Positions 36,606 to 44,900 of a stretch of DNA of 64,000 bases are shown piece after piece. Each line of letters begins with the position of its first letter. Positions within the stretch are counted from its first letter, which is position 1. Where the stretch lies: positions 1,240,001 through 1,304,000 of the forward strand of contig NZ_CP031704.1 of NCBI RefSeq assembly GCF_003428335.1, written 5' to 3'. The position numbers and the translations under genes are program-made. Origin of the DNA: Solimonas sp. K1W22B-7 (GTDB lineage Bacteria > Pseudomonadota > Gammaproteobacteria > Nevskiales > Nevskiaceae). Under the pieces are notes generated by a model that was not told the origin of the DNA, ran no database searches, and saw nothing but the letters and a program-made list of their open reading frames with translations.

Positions 36606-36656
36606 TAAAATTACCGATTGCTGCTCCCACGGTATGGGCCGTGGGGGTCCGTTTTT
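36606..36656 (+). promoter_or_regulatory. Putative speD promoter and leader hairpin
   Basis: TAAAAT at 36606-36611 could be a -10 element. The next bases hold a CCCACGG / CCGTGGG stem (36626-36632 with 36639-36645, extendable by two pairs) and then GTTTTT. A terminator-like hairpin thus ends only about 20 bp before the speD start. It is either the end of the osmC transcript or an attenuator in the speD leader. Confidence 0.45.
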
Positions 36657-36676
36657 GTATTTCTGAGGACAGATCC

Positions 36677-37507
36677 TTGGCCAAGGCTAGAACCAAACCC
36701 ACCAACAACCCGAAGCTGAAGCTGCTGGGTTTCAACAACCTGACCAAGTCGCTGTCGTTCAACATCTACGACATCTGTTATGCCCGTTCGCGCGAGCACC
36801 AGCAGGAATACATCGAGTACATCGACGAGGCCTATAACGCCGAGCGCCTCACCCATATCCTGACCGAGGTCGCCAACATCATCGGCGCCAACATCCTCAA
36901 CGTCGCCCGCCAGGACTACGATCCGCAGGGTGCCTCGGTGACGATGCTGATCTCGGAAGGCCACCTCGACGGCCTGCCGACCCCCGGCAAGCCGGCCCCG
37001 GGCAAGGCCAAGGGCAAGAAGGATTCGGTGGTCGCGCACCTCGACAAGTCGCACATCACGGTCCACACCTACCCGGAAACCCACCCGGACAACGGCATCT
37101 CGACCTTCCGCGCCGACATCGACGTGTCCACCTGCGGCAAGATTTCGCCGCTGAAGGCCCTGAACTACCTGATCAAGTCCTTCGAGTCCGACATCGTGGT
37201 GATGGACTACCGCGTGCGCGGCTTCACCCGCAACGTGCGCGGCATGAAGCACTTCATCGACCACCAGGTGGACTCGATCCAGAACTTCATCGCGCCGGAC
37301 CTGGGCGACAAGTACCAGATGGTCGACGTGAACGTGTACCAGGAATACATCTTCCACACCAAGATGCGCCTGAAGGAAATGGACCTGGAGAACTACCTCT
37401 TCGGCGAGGGCGTTTCCGAGCTGCCGCCGCGCGAAGCGCGCCGCATCCGCGATCGCGTCAACCACGAGATCATGGAAATCTTCTACGGCAAGAACATCCA
37501 GCGCTGA
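36677..37507 (+). CDS. speD: S-adenosylmethionine decarboxylase proenzyme
   Basis: A 276-residue pyruvoyl enzyme giving decarboxylated SAM for spermidine synthesis. It is the longer E. coli-type SpeD. Self-cleavage would occur before Ser125 in [12 protein letters not shown], making the pyruvoyl group. [52 protein letters not shown] and the RVRGFTR motif are strongly conserved. A short Gly/Pro/Lys insert ([14 protein letters not shown]) precedes the cleavage site. I prefer the TTG at 36677, with GAGGA 7 bp upstream, over a GTG at 36641 that lies inside a hairpin. No speE is seen beside it. Confidence 0.93.
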   Translation: MAKARTKPTNNPKLKLLGFNNLTKSLSFNIYDICYARSREHQQEYIEYIDEAYNAERLTHILTEVANIIGANILNVARQDYDPQGASVTMLISEGHLDGLPTPGKPAPGKAKGKKDSVVAHLDKSHITVHTYPETHPDNGISTFRADIDVSTCGKISPLKALNYLIKSFESDIVVMDYRVRGFTRNVRGMKHFIDHQVDSIQNFIAPDLGDKYQMVDVNVYQEYIFHTKMRLKEMDLENYLFGEGVSELPPREARRIRDRVNHEIMEIFYGKNIQR

Positions 37508-37526
37508 GGTCGGGCGCGGGACGTGG

Positions 37527-37553
37527 AAAAGGCGGCCTTCGGGCCGCCTTTTT
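37527..37553 (+). terminator. Rho-independent terminator of speD
   Basis: A four-A run, stem GGCGGCC, loop TTCG, stem GGCCGCC and five T residues follow the speD stop by about 20 bp. Confidence 0.9.
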
Positions 37554-37584
37554 CGTTGCTGGTCACGATGCTCGCTGTTGCTGT

Positions 37585-37658
37585 TGTAGGAGCGGCTGTT
37601 AGCCGCGAAGGAAGGTGATCATGATGAACTCCCTTCGCGGCTAACAGCCGCTCCTACA
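37585..37658. repeat. Long palindrome (TGTAGGAGCGGCT family)
   Basis: Two 27-nt arms starting TGTAGGAGCGGCTGTTAGCC are complementary around a 20-nt loop. It lies between convergent speD and coq7, next to the speD terminator. The outer arms are identical to those of the palindrome at 12124; the inner parts differ but stay paired. Confidence 0.92.
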
Positions 37659-37670
37659 TTCGTTGTGTTC

Positions 37671-38306
37671 TCAGAACCTGTAAGCGCCCTTCTTCATGAA
37701 GCCCGCCACCTTGCGCATCAGCTCGCGCACCGGGTAGGGCAGGGGGCGGGCGCCGGCTTCCTGCGCTTCGCTGGCGTGGCGGGCCTCGTCGTCGCGCATG
37801 GTCTTGAGGATCGCGCGGCTGCGCTGGTCGGCTTCCGGCAGTTCGCGCAGGTGCTCGTCGAGATGCTCGGAGACCTGCTTCTCGGTCTCCTCGACGAAGC
37901 CCAGGCTCCAGCGGTCGCCGGCCAGGCCGGCGGCGGCGCCGATGGCGAAGGAGCCGGCGTACCACAGCGGCTGCAGGCGGCTGGGGGAGGAGCCCAGCTC
38001 GCGCAGGCGCTCCTCGCACCACTGCAGGTGGTCCTGCTCCTCGTGGGCGGCGGCCAGCAGGTGGTCGCGGACCTTGCCGTCGCGGGCGACGAAGGCCTGG
38101 CCGTGGTACAGGGCCTGGGCGGCGATCTCGCCGGCATGGTTGACGCGCATCAGCCCGGCGGTGTGGCGGCGCTGCTCGTCCTGCAGTTCGGCCTCCGGCA
38201 GGCGGTCGGCGGGGTTGCTGCGCTGCGCCGTCTTCGGCGCCAGCAGGGCCAGGCCCTGGCCCAGGCGGCTCAGCAGGCGGTCGGCGGGGGTGTAGTCGCG
38301 GCTCAT
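37671..38306 (-). CDS. coq7: 2-polyprenyl-3-methyl-6-methoxy-1,4-benzoquinone monooxygenase
   Basis: A 211-residue membrane-associated di-iron hydroxylase of ubiquinone synthesis. The iron ligands are visible in two repeated sets: LMRVNHAGEIAAQALY with AHEEQDHLQWC, and FVEETEKQVSEHL with DDEARHASEA. The length and the terminal KKGAYRF fit proteobacterial Coq7. It is divergent from holA. Confidence 0.94.
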   Translation of the reverse strand: MSRDYTPADRLLSRLGQGLALLAPKTAQRSNPADRLPEAELQDEQRRHTAGLMRVNHAGEIAAQALYHGQAFVARDGKVRDHLLAAAHEEQDHLQWCEERLRELGSSPSRLQPLWYAGSFAIGAAAGLAGDRWSLGFVEETEKQVSEHLDEHLRELPEADQRSRAILKTMRDDEARHASEAQEAGARPLPYPVRELMRKVAGFMKKGAYRF

Positions 38307-38404
38307 GAGTGAAGTTTAGAGCCTATCCGCCGACATTTTTCGTTCATGCCGCCGAACGGTGCCGGCCGGGTAGAATGGCCGACCCTCATTTCCCGGTTTT
38401 CGCC

Positions 38405-39427
38405 TTGCGCCTGACCCTCAACCAGCTGTCCACGCATCTCGCCCAGGGGCTCGCGCCGCTGTACGTCGTGGCGGGCGAGGAGCCGCTGCTGATGCAGGAG
38501 TCGCTGGACGCGATCCGCGCCGCGGCGCGCAAGGCCGGCTTTTCCGAGCGCGAGGTGCTGGACGTCGAGCGCGGGTTCAACTGGCAGCAGCTGGCCGATT
38601 CCTGCGCCAGCATGTCGCTGTTCGCCAGCCAGCGCATCGTCGAGCTGAACCTGCCCACCGGCGCCCCGGGCGTGGAAGGCAGCAAGCTGATGCAGCAGCT
38701 GATCCCGCAGCTGTCGCGCGACACCCTGTTCATCCTGCACAGCGGTCCGATCGAGTGGCGCTCGCGCCAGGGCGGCTGGTACCAGGCCCTGGAGAACGCC
38801 GGCGCGGCGCTGTACTTCGAGCCGATGAAGCCGGCCGAATTCCCCGGCTGGCTGGCCGGCCGTGCCAAGGCCGCGAAGCTGCAGCTCGACCCCGACGCCA
38901 TGAAGCTGCTGGTGGAACGCACCGAGGGCAACCTGCTGGCGGCAGCGCAAGACATCGAAAAGCTCAAGCTGCTGTTCCCGGGCCAGGCCATCGGCCTGGA
39001 GCAGCTGGAGCAGGCGGTGGCGGACAGCGCGCGCTACGAGGCCTTCGACCTCAACGCCCGTGCCCTGGCCGGCGATGGCGCCGGCGCGGTGCGCAGTCTG
39101 GAGCGCCTGCGCGAGGAAGGCGTGGCGGCGCTGGAAATCCTCGGTGCCCTGGTCTGGAGCCTGCGCCAGCTGTCCAAGGCCTCGATGGCCTTTGCCCGCT
39201 CGCGTGATGCCAATGCCGCCTGCTACGACGCCGGTATCCAGAAGGCCCGCGCCGAGCCCTACATCAAGGCCCTGCCGCGCAGCCGGCCGGGCGAGATCAT
39301 GGAGTGGCTGCGCCTCTGCGCGCGCATCGATCAGGGCGTGAAGACCGGGCAGGAAGCGGCGGCCTGGGAAGACTTGCTAACATTGGTGCTCAACATCAGT
39401 GGCACCCGGAAAACCGAAGCCGTATGA
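38405..39427 (+). CDS. holA: DNA polymerase III delta subunit
   Basis: A 340-residue clamp-loader subunit that opens the beta clamp. The N-terminus [29 protein letters not shown] matches family starts, so I place the start at the TTG at 38405. An in-frame ATG at 38375 would add ten residues. TAGAAT at 38371-38376 looks like a -10 box, which would put the transcript start after that [16 protein letters not shown] near residue 25 is the beta-interacting area. It usually follows lptE; here it opens the operon holA-proA-nadD-rsfS-rlmH and overlaps proA by 4 bp. Confidence 0.88.
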   Translation: MRLTLNQLSTHLAQGLAPLYVVAGEEPLLMQESLDAIRAAARKAGFSEREVLDVERGFNWQQLADSCASMSLFASQRIVELNLPTGAPGVEGSKLMQQLIPQLSRDTLFILHSGPIEWRSRQGGWYQALENAGAALYFEPMKPAEFPGWLAGRAKAAKLQLDPDAMKLLVERTEGNLLAAAQDIEKLKLLFPGQAIGLEQLEQAVADSARYEAFDLNARALAGDGAGAVRSLERLREEGVAALEILGALVWSLRQLSKASMAFARSRDANAACYDAGIQKARAEPYIKALPRSRPGEIMEWLRLCARIDQGVKTGQEAAAWEDLLTLVLNISGTRKTEAV

Positions 39428-40719
39428 GTCCCTCAGCAAACACCAAGGCAAAAGCGGCCAAAGTCGACGATATTGCCGCCTACATGCGCGAAAAAGGCGC
39501 CAAAGCCCGCGCTGCCAGCCGTGCGCTGGCGCGTGCCGACACCGGCGCCAAGAACGCCTGCCTGTTCGCGCTGGCCGAAATCCTGCTGGCCGAGTCCAAG
39601 GCGATCCTCGAAGCCAACGCTGCCGACATGCGCGAGGGCCGCTCGCGCAAGCTCGACGACGCGCTGCTGGACCGCCTGGAACTGAACCCCGACCGCGTTG
39701 CCGCCATGGCCGACGGCGTGCGCCAGGTCGCCAACCTGCCGGACCCGGTGGGTGAGTTGAGCGATCTCAAGCAGCGTCCCTCCGGCATCCAGGTCGGCCG
39801 CATGCGCGCGCCGCTGGGCGTGGTCGGCATCATCTACGAGTCGCGTCCCAACGTGACCGCCGACGCCGCCGCCCTGTGCCTGAAGTCCGGCAATGCCGCG
39901 ATCCTGCGCGGCGGCTCCGAGGCGCTGCAGTCCAACCTGGCGATCGCCCGCTGCATCGAGCGCGCGCTGGTCGAAACCGGCCTGCCGCGCGAGGCGGTGC
40001 AGGTACTCGACATCACCGACCGCCGCACCGTCACCGAGATGGTGGCGATGCCGGAGTTCATCGACGTCATCATCCCGCGCGGCGGCAAGGGCCTGGTCGC
40101 GGCCGTGGCCGAGGCCGCGCGCGTGCCGGTGATCAAGCACCTGGACGGCATCTGCCACGTCTACATCGACGCCGACGCCGACCTGGAGAAGGCGGTGGCG
40201 GTGGCGGTCAACGCCAAGACCCAGCGCTACGGCACCTGCAACACCATGGAGACCCTGCTGGTCGACGTGGCGATCGCCGAGCGCGTGCTGCCGACCCTGG
40301 GCGAGATCTACGCCGAGGCCGGCGTGGAGATCCGCGGCTGCGAGCGCACCCGCCGCATCCTCACCGACGCCCGCCCGGCGACCGAGGAAGACTGGCGCAC
40401 GGAATACCTGGCGCCGATCCTGTCGGTGCGCGTGGTCGACAGTCTCGACCAGGCCATCGACCACATCGAGACCTACGGCTCGCACCACACCGACGCCATC
40501 GTCACCGAGAACTACAGCAAGGTGCGCCGCTTCCTGCGGGAAGTGGACTCCAGTTCCGTGATGGTCAATGCCTCGACCCGCTTCGCCGACGGCTACGAGT
40601 ACGGCCTGGGCGCGGAGATCGGCATCAGCACCGACAAGTTCCACGCCCGCGGCCCGGTCGGCCTGGAGGGCCTGACCTCGCTGAAGTGGGTGGTGCTGGG
40701 TGACGGTAGTGTGCGCTGA
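39424..40719 (+). CDS. proA: Gamma-glutamyl phosphate reductase
   Basis: A 431-residue NADPH enzyme of proline synthesis in the aldehyde dehydrogenase superfamily. The catalytic Cys272 is in [43 protein letters not shown] and the C-terminal [19 protein letters not shown] stretch are family signatures. It overlaps the end of holA (ATGA). Only 12 bp separate its stop from the nadD start. proB is elsewhere. Confidence 0.95.
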   Translation: MSPSANTKAKAAKVDDIAAYMREKGAKARAASRALARADTGAKNACLFALAEILLAESKAILEANAADMREGRSRKLDDALLDRLELNPDRVAAMADGVRQVANLPDPVGELSDLKQRPSGIQVGRMRAPLGVVGIIYESRPNVTADAAALCLKSGNAAILRGGSEALQSNLAIARCIERALVETGLPREAVQVLDITDRRTVTEMVAMPEFIDVIIPRGGKGLVAAVAEAARVPVIKHLDGICHVYIDADADLEKAVAVAVNAKTQRYGTCNTMETLLVDVAIAERVLPTLGEIYAEAGVEIRGCERTRRILTDARPATEEDWRTEYLAPILSVRVVDSLDQAIDHIETYGSHHTDAIVTENYSKVRRFLREVDSSSVMVNASTRFADGYEYGLGAEIGISTDKFHARGPVGLEGLTSLKWVVLGDGSVR

Positions 40720-40731
40720 AGGAATGAGCGT

Positions 40732-41397
40732 CTGAAAAGCCCCATCGGCATCTTCGGCGGCGCTTTCGCGCCCTTCCACCATGGCCACCTGCGCCTGGCG
40801 ATCGAGGCGCGCGAGCGCCTGGGCCTGGAGCAGGTGCGCCTGGTGCCCACCGCCTTCCCGGCACATCGCCCGGCCTCGCGGGTGTCGCCGCAGCGGCGCC
40901 TGGAATGGCTGCGCCTGGGCCTGCGCCGCGAGCACGGACTGGTCGCCGACGACTGCGAAATCCGCCGCGGCGGTGCCTCCTACACCGTCGATACCCTGGC
41001 CGGGCTGCGCGCCGAAAACCCGGATACGCCGCTGGTGCTGCTGATGGGTGCCGATGCCTTTGCCCACCTGCATTGCTGGAACCGCTGGCCGCAGCTGCTG
41101 GAGCTGGCGCACCTGGTGGTGATCGCTCGCGCCGATGTGCCGCTGGAGCCGCCACCGGAAACGCTGTCGGTGCTGGCGGGCCGCGAGACCGACGATGCGG
41201 CCCTGCTGCACCAGTCCGTGGCCGGCCGCTGGTTGCGCCTGGACGTGCCGGTGCTGGATATTTCCTCCACGCGCATCCGGCGCCTGCTCAAGCTGGGGCA
41301 GTCGCTGCGGGGCCTGGTGCCCGATGCCATACTCAATTCGCTTACCGCCGCCGATACCGCGGCGCTGACACAGGATGACGATGCCAAAACCCACTAA
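40732..41397 (+). CDS. nadD: Nicotinate-nucleotide adenylyltransferase, apparent CTG start
   Basis: A 221-residue enzyme of NAD synthesis. The nucleotidyltransferase motif HxGH is in GGAFAPFHHGHLR (the common GTFDP is changed to GAFAP), and the second motif is ISSTRIRR near the C-terminus. The frame is closed upstream by the proA stop at 40717, and the only initiator-like codon before the conserved IGIFGG is CTG at 40732, with AAGGA 8 bp before it. An ATG at 40724 is in another frame (ATG-AGC-GTC-TGA). Either CTG is used or one base is missing in the sequence. A start at 40834 would cut off the active site. Confidence 0.85.
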   Translation: MKSPIGIFGGAFAPFHHGHLRLAIEARERLGLEQVRLVPTAFPAHRPASRVSPQRRLEWLRLGLRREHGLVADDCEIRRGGASYTVDTLAGLRAENPDTPLVLLMGADAFAHLHCWNRWPQLLELAHLVVIARADVPLEPPPETLSVLAGRETDDAALLHQSVAGRWLRLDVPVLDISSTRIRRLLKLGQSLRGLVPDAILNSLTAADTAALTQDDDAKTH

Positions 41398-41932
41398 GCT
41401 CGTGCAGATCGCCAAGAATGCCCTCGAGGATCTCAAGGGCTTCGACATCAAGGTTCTCGATGTCGCCCACCTCACCACGGTGACGGACTGGATGATCGTC
41501 TGCACCGGCACCTCCACCCGCCACGTCAAATCGCTGGCCGACAACGTCGCCGACGAGGCGCGTGCGTCCGGCCACCGCCCGCTGGGCCTGGAAGGCGCGG
41601 ACGGCAGCGACTGGGTGCTGGTGGACCTGGGCAGCGTGGTGGTGCACGTGATGCAGGCGCAGGCGCGCATCCACTACCAGCTGGAAAAGCTCTGGGACAT
41701 CGCTCCGCCGGAAGAGCCCGCGGAAGCCAAGCCGAAGAAGAAGGCCGCGGCCAAGCCCAAGACAGCAGCCAAGCCGGCGGCGAAGAAGCCCGCCGCGAAG
41801 AAGGCCCCGGCAAAGAAGGCCGCCGTGAAGAAGTCCGCCCCGGCGAAGAAGGCCGCAGCAAAGAAGCCGGCCGCGAAGAAGACCGGCGCGGTGGCGAAGA
41901 AAGCCCCGGCGCGCAAGCCCGCCAAGCGCTGA
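41375..41932 (+). CDS. rsfS: Ribosome silencing factor RsfS with histone-H1-like tail
   Basis: A 185-residue protein. Residues about 1-110 are the RsfS/DUF143 domain (KNALEDLKGFDIKVLDV, TTVTDWMIVCTGTSTRHVKSLAD, DWVLVDLGSVVVHVM) that binds ribosomal protein uL14 and blocks subunit joining. Residues about 115-185 are a tail of Lys, Ala and Pro repeats (KKAAAKPK, AAKKPAAKKAPAKK), as in AlgP and histone H1. E. coli RsfS has only 105 residues, so the tail is extra. It overlaps the end of nadD by 23 bp; an ATG 6 bp later is also possible. Confidence 0.92.
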   Translation: MTMPKPTKLVQIAKNALEDLKGFDIKVLDVAHLTTVTDWMIVCTGTSTRHVKSLADNVADEARASGHRPLGLEGADGSDWVLVDLGSVVVHVMQAQARIHYQLEKLWDIAPPEEPAEAKPKKKAAAKPKTAAKPAAKKPAAKKAPAKKAAVKKSAPAKKAAAKKPAAKKTGAVAKKAPARKPAKR

Positions 41933-41950
41933 TCCGCGGCGGCGCCGGCG

Positions 41951-42421
41951 GTGAAGATCCACCTGATCGCGGTCGGCACGCGCATGCCCGGCTGGGTGGA
42001 GACCGCCTACGAGGACTACGCCGGCCGCATGCCGCGCGAATGCCGCATCCAGCTGGTCGAGATTGCCGTGGCCGAGCGCGGCAAGAACGCCGACATCGCC
42101 CGCCTCAAGCAGGCCGAGGGCGAGAAGATCCTCAAGGCGATCCCGCGCGACTCGGCGGTGATCGCGCTGGACGAGAACGGCGAAGCCCTGTCGAGCAAGG
42201 AATGGTCGCGCGACATGAAGGCCTGGCTGGGCTCCGGCCGCGACACCTGCCTGCTGATCGGCGGCCCCGACGGCCACGCGCCGGAGGTGCTGCAGCGCGC
42301 CGACCGCCGCTGGTCGCTGTCGCGCCTGACGCTGCCGCACAGCATGGTGCGGGTGATGGTGGCCGAGCAGCTCTATCGGGCCTGGACCCTGCTCGGCAAT
42401 CACCCGTATCACCGGGCCTGA
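41951..42421 (+). CDS. rlmH: 23S rRNA pseudouridine(1915)-N3-methyltransferase
   Basis: A 156-residue SPOUT methyltransferase modifying helix 69 of 23S rRNA. The SAM-binding knot appears in LLIGGPDGHAPEVL and SLSRLTLPHSMVRVMVAEQLYRAW. The end (LLGNHPYHRA) is the usual RlmH C-terminus. The start is a GTG at 41951 in KIHLIAVGTRMP. It is the last gene of the holA operon, and a palindromic repeat follows 7 bp later. Confidence 0.95.
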   Translation: MKIHLIAVGTRMPGWVETAYEDYAGRMPRECRIQLVEIAVAERGKNADIARLKQAEGEKILKAIPRDSAVIALDENGEALSSKEWSRDMKAWLGSGRDTCLLIGGPDGHAPEVLQRADRRWSLSRLTLPHSMVRVMVAEQLYRAWTLLGNHPYHRA

Positions 42422-42428
42422 GCGTTCC

Positions 42429-42495
42429 GTAGGGTGCGCATCGCGCACCATTGCTTCTGGCGAGGCTTGCTCCGCGTGCGCGGTGCGCACCCTAC
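42429..42495. repeat. GTAGGGTGCGCA palindromic repeat
   Basis: GTAGGGTGCGCA at the left and TGCGCACCCTAC at the right face each other across a loop that itself holds GCGCA/TGCGC pieces. It is a separate palindrome family and lies between rlmH and maf. Confidence 0.82.
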
Positions 42496-42649
42496 AGTCT
42501 GCTGGCGACAAGGTGGGTGAACTGAACGACCAGGTCGCGAGTCCCACGGGGATTTCCTTCGGTCACAAGCTCACTCCTACCATCGTCGGTTACGTTCATT
42601 TCGTCGGAGGCGGGAGCTTTTCCCGGGCCGGCGGGGCAGAATCGCGCCC

Positions 42650-43234
42650 ATGACCGACTTTTATCTTGCTTCCCGTTCACCCCGGCGCCAGGAACTGCTG
42701 CGGCAGCTGGGCCTCGATTTCGAGGTGTTGCCGGCTGACATTCCCGAACAGCCCGGCGCCGCCGAAGCTCCTGCCGACTACGCGCTGCGCATGGCGCGCG
42801 ACAAGGCGCTGGCCGCGCAGGCGCAGGCGCCGCTGCCGCTGCCGGTGCTGGGCGCCGACACCGACGTGGTGCTGGACGGCCGCATCCTCGGCAAGCCGCG
42901 CGACCGCGCGCACGCGCTGGAGATGCTGGCGGCCCTGGCGGAGCGCGAGCACGAGGTCTATTCGGCGGTGGCGGTGGTGCAGGGCGCGCGCGTGGCAACC
43001 GCGCTGTCGGTGACGCGCGTGCGCTTCGGCGCGGTGTCACCCAGCGCCGCCGCGGCCTACTGGGACAGCGGCGAGCCGGCGGACAAGGCCGGTGGCTACG
43101 GCATCCAGGGCCTGGGCGCGCAGTTCGTGCGCGAGATCCAGGGCAGCTACAGCGGGGTGGTGGGGCTGCCGCTGTACGAGACGGTGGAACTGCTGGGCGC
43201 CTTCGGCATCGGCACCGGGACGGTGACTCCGTGA
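42650..43234 (+). CDS. maf: Maf/YhdE family nucleotide pyrophosphatase
   Basis: A 194-residue house-cleaning hydrolase that degrades non-canonical or dTTP/UTP nucleotides. The N-terminal LASRSPRRQELLRQLG, the LGADTDVVLDGRILGKPRD metal site, and GGYGIQGLGAQFVREIQGSYSGVVGLPL are clear. The GGYGIQG form fits the dTTP/UTPase (YhdE) branch. Together with rng it mirrors the E. coli yhdE-rng-yhdP order. The stop overlaps the GTG start of rng by 4 bp. Confidence 0.94.
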   Translation: MTDFYLASRSPRRQELLRQLGLDFEVLPADIPEQPGAAEAPADYALRMARDKALAAQAQAPLPLPVLGADTDVVLDGRILGKPRDRAHALEMLAALAEREHEVYSAVAVVQGARVATALSVTRVRFGAVSPSAAAAYWDSGEPADKAGGYGIQGLGAQFVREIQGSYSGVVGLPLYETVELLGAFGIGTGTVTP

Positions 43235-44697
43235 GCACCGAGATCCTGGTCAACATCGGCCAGCAGGAAACCCGCGTCGCCCTGGTCGAGGGTGGCGCCA
43301 CGCAGGAAGTGCACATGCAGCGCGCCTCGCGCCATGGCCTCACCGGCAACATCTACAAGGGCGTGGTGCAGCGCGTGCTGCCCGGCATGCAGGCGGCCTT
43401 CGTCGAGATCGGCCTGGAGCGCACCGCCTTCCTGCACGTGGCCGACATGCTGCCTTCCACCGGCGGCAACGGTCATGCGGCGGAACTGCCGCCGATCACC
43501 CAGCTGGTCCTCGAGGGACAGCAGGTGCTGGTGCAGGTGGTCAAGGACCCCATCGGCAGCAAAGGGGCACGCCTCACGAAGCTGCTGTCCGTGCCCTCGC
43601 GCTACCTGGTGCTGCTGCCGCACGAGCGCAATGTCGGTGTCTCGGCGCGCATCGAGTCGGAGTCGGAGCGGCAGCGCCTGAAGGGCATCCTCGACCAGGC
43701 GCAGAAGGAGCTGGCGCCCAACTTCGGCGTGATCGCCCGCACCGCGGCGGAGAACGCCGAGGCCGGGGCACTGGCCGACGACCTGCGCTTCCTGCTGCGC
43801 CTCTGGGCCTCCATCAGCGAGCTGTCGCTGACCGCCAAGGCCGGCACCATGGTGCATGGCGACCTGCCGCTGTCGATGCGCATCCTGCGCGACCTGATGG
43901 GCACCGACGTCGAGCGCATCCGCATCGACAACGTCGCCGAGTTCCACCGCGTGCAGCAGTTCGCGCAGATCTTCGTGCCGCATGCGGCGCCCAAGATCGA
44001 GCTGTACCAGGGCAAGGCGCCGATCTTCGATCTCTATGGCGCCGAGGACGACATCAGCCGCGCGCTGGACCGGCGCGTCGAGCTCAAGTCCGGCGGCCAC
44101 ATCGTCATCGACCAGACCGAGGCGATGACCACGGTCGACGTCAATACCGGCGCCTATACCGGCCACCGCAACCTGGAGGAGACGGTCCTGAAGACCAACC
44201 TCGAGGCGGCGCAGGCGATCGCGCGCCAGCTGCGGCTGCGCAATCTCGGCGGCATCATCATCCTGGACTTCATCGACATGAGGTCCGACGACCACCGCGC
44301 CCAGGTGCTGCGCGCGCTGGAGCGGGCCCTGCTCGGCGACCATGCCCGTACCCAGGTCTATCCGTTCTCGCCGCTGGGCCTGGTGGAGATGACACGCAAG
44401 CGCACGCGCGACTCGCTGGGCCACATCCTCTGCGAGCCCTGTCCGACCTGCGAGGGCCGCGGCACGGTCAAGACGGTGGAGACCGTGTGCCACGAGATCG
44501 CGCGCGAGGTGCAGCGCGCGGCGCGGCAGTTCGAGGCCAAGGGTTTCCTGGTGCTGGCGGCGCCGGACGTGATCCAGCGCCTGATCGGCGAGGAATCGCT
44601 GGGCCTGGCGGAACTCGAAGCCAGTCTCAACCGTCCCATACGCCTGCAGTCCGAATCCGCCTACGGCCAGGAAAGCTTCGACGTGGTGCCGCTGTAA
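43231..44697 (+). CDS. rng: Ribonuclease G
   Basis: A 488-residue endoribonuclease for 5' maturation of 16S rRNA and mRNA decay. The S1 domain is near residues 35-120 (GNIYKGVVQRVLPGMQAAFVEIG). The catalytic metal site is in IVIDQTEAMTTVDVNTG and IILDFIDM. The zinc-link motif CPTC is in CEPCPTCEGRG. It lacks the long C-terminal scaffold of RNase E. The start is GTG at 43231, overlapping maf. Confidence 0.94.
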   Translation: MSTEILVNIGQQETRVALVEGGATQEVHMQRASRHGLTGNIYKGVVQRVLPGMQAAFVEIGLERTAFLHVADMLPSTGGNGHAAELPPITQLVLEGQQVLVQVVKDPIGSKGARLTKLLSVPSRYLVLLPHERNVGVSARIESESERQRLKGILDQAQKELAPNFGVIARTAAENAEAGALADDLRFLLRLWASISELSLTAKAGTMVHGDLPLSMRILRDLMGTDVERIRIDNVAEFHRVQQFAQIFVPHAAPKIELYQGKAPIFDLYGAEDDISRALDRRVELKSGGHIVIDQTEAMTTVDVNTGAYTGHRNLEETVLKTNLEAAQAIARQLRLRNLGGIIILDFIDMRSDDHRAQVLRALERALLGDHARTQVYPFSPLGLVEMTRKRTRDSLGHILCEPCPTCEGRGTVKTVETVCHEIAREVQRAARQFEAKGFLVLAAPDVIQRLIGEESLGLAELEASLNRPIRLQSESAYGQESFDVVPL

Positions 44698-44900
44698 CGC
44701 GGCGCCACGGCCGCCGGGCGGCTGCAAAGAGCTGTTTTTCCGTCGTTTGCTGCGGGGTGCATGCTCTACAATATGCGCTCGCGGGGATATTTTTTGTTCG
44801 TGTTCCGCATGTTTTGTAAATAAAAAGTCACATTTCTCCGTCGTCCCCCTCCGCCCCGCGGTGTTCACCAGCCCAGCTTGATGTCTGACGCAGTCTCCTG

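Noticed and set aside
36641-36676. Start of speD at the GTG 36 bp upstream
   Set aside because: It lies in the hairpin and gives a 12-residue extension unlike the family; the TTG at 36677 has a good ribosome-binding site.
40834-41397. nadD starting at the GTG at 40834
   Set aside because: This start would delete the HHGH nucleotide-binding motif at the N-terminus, without which the enzyme cannot work.
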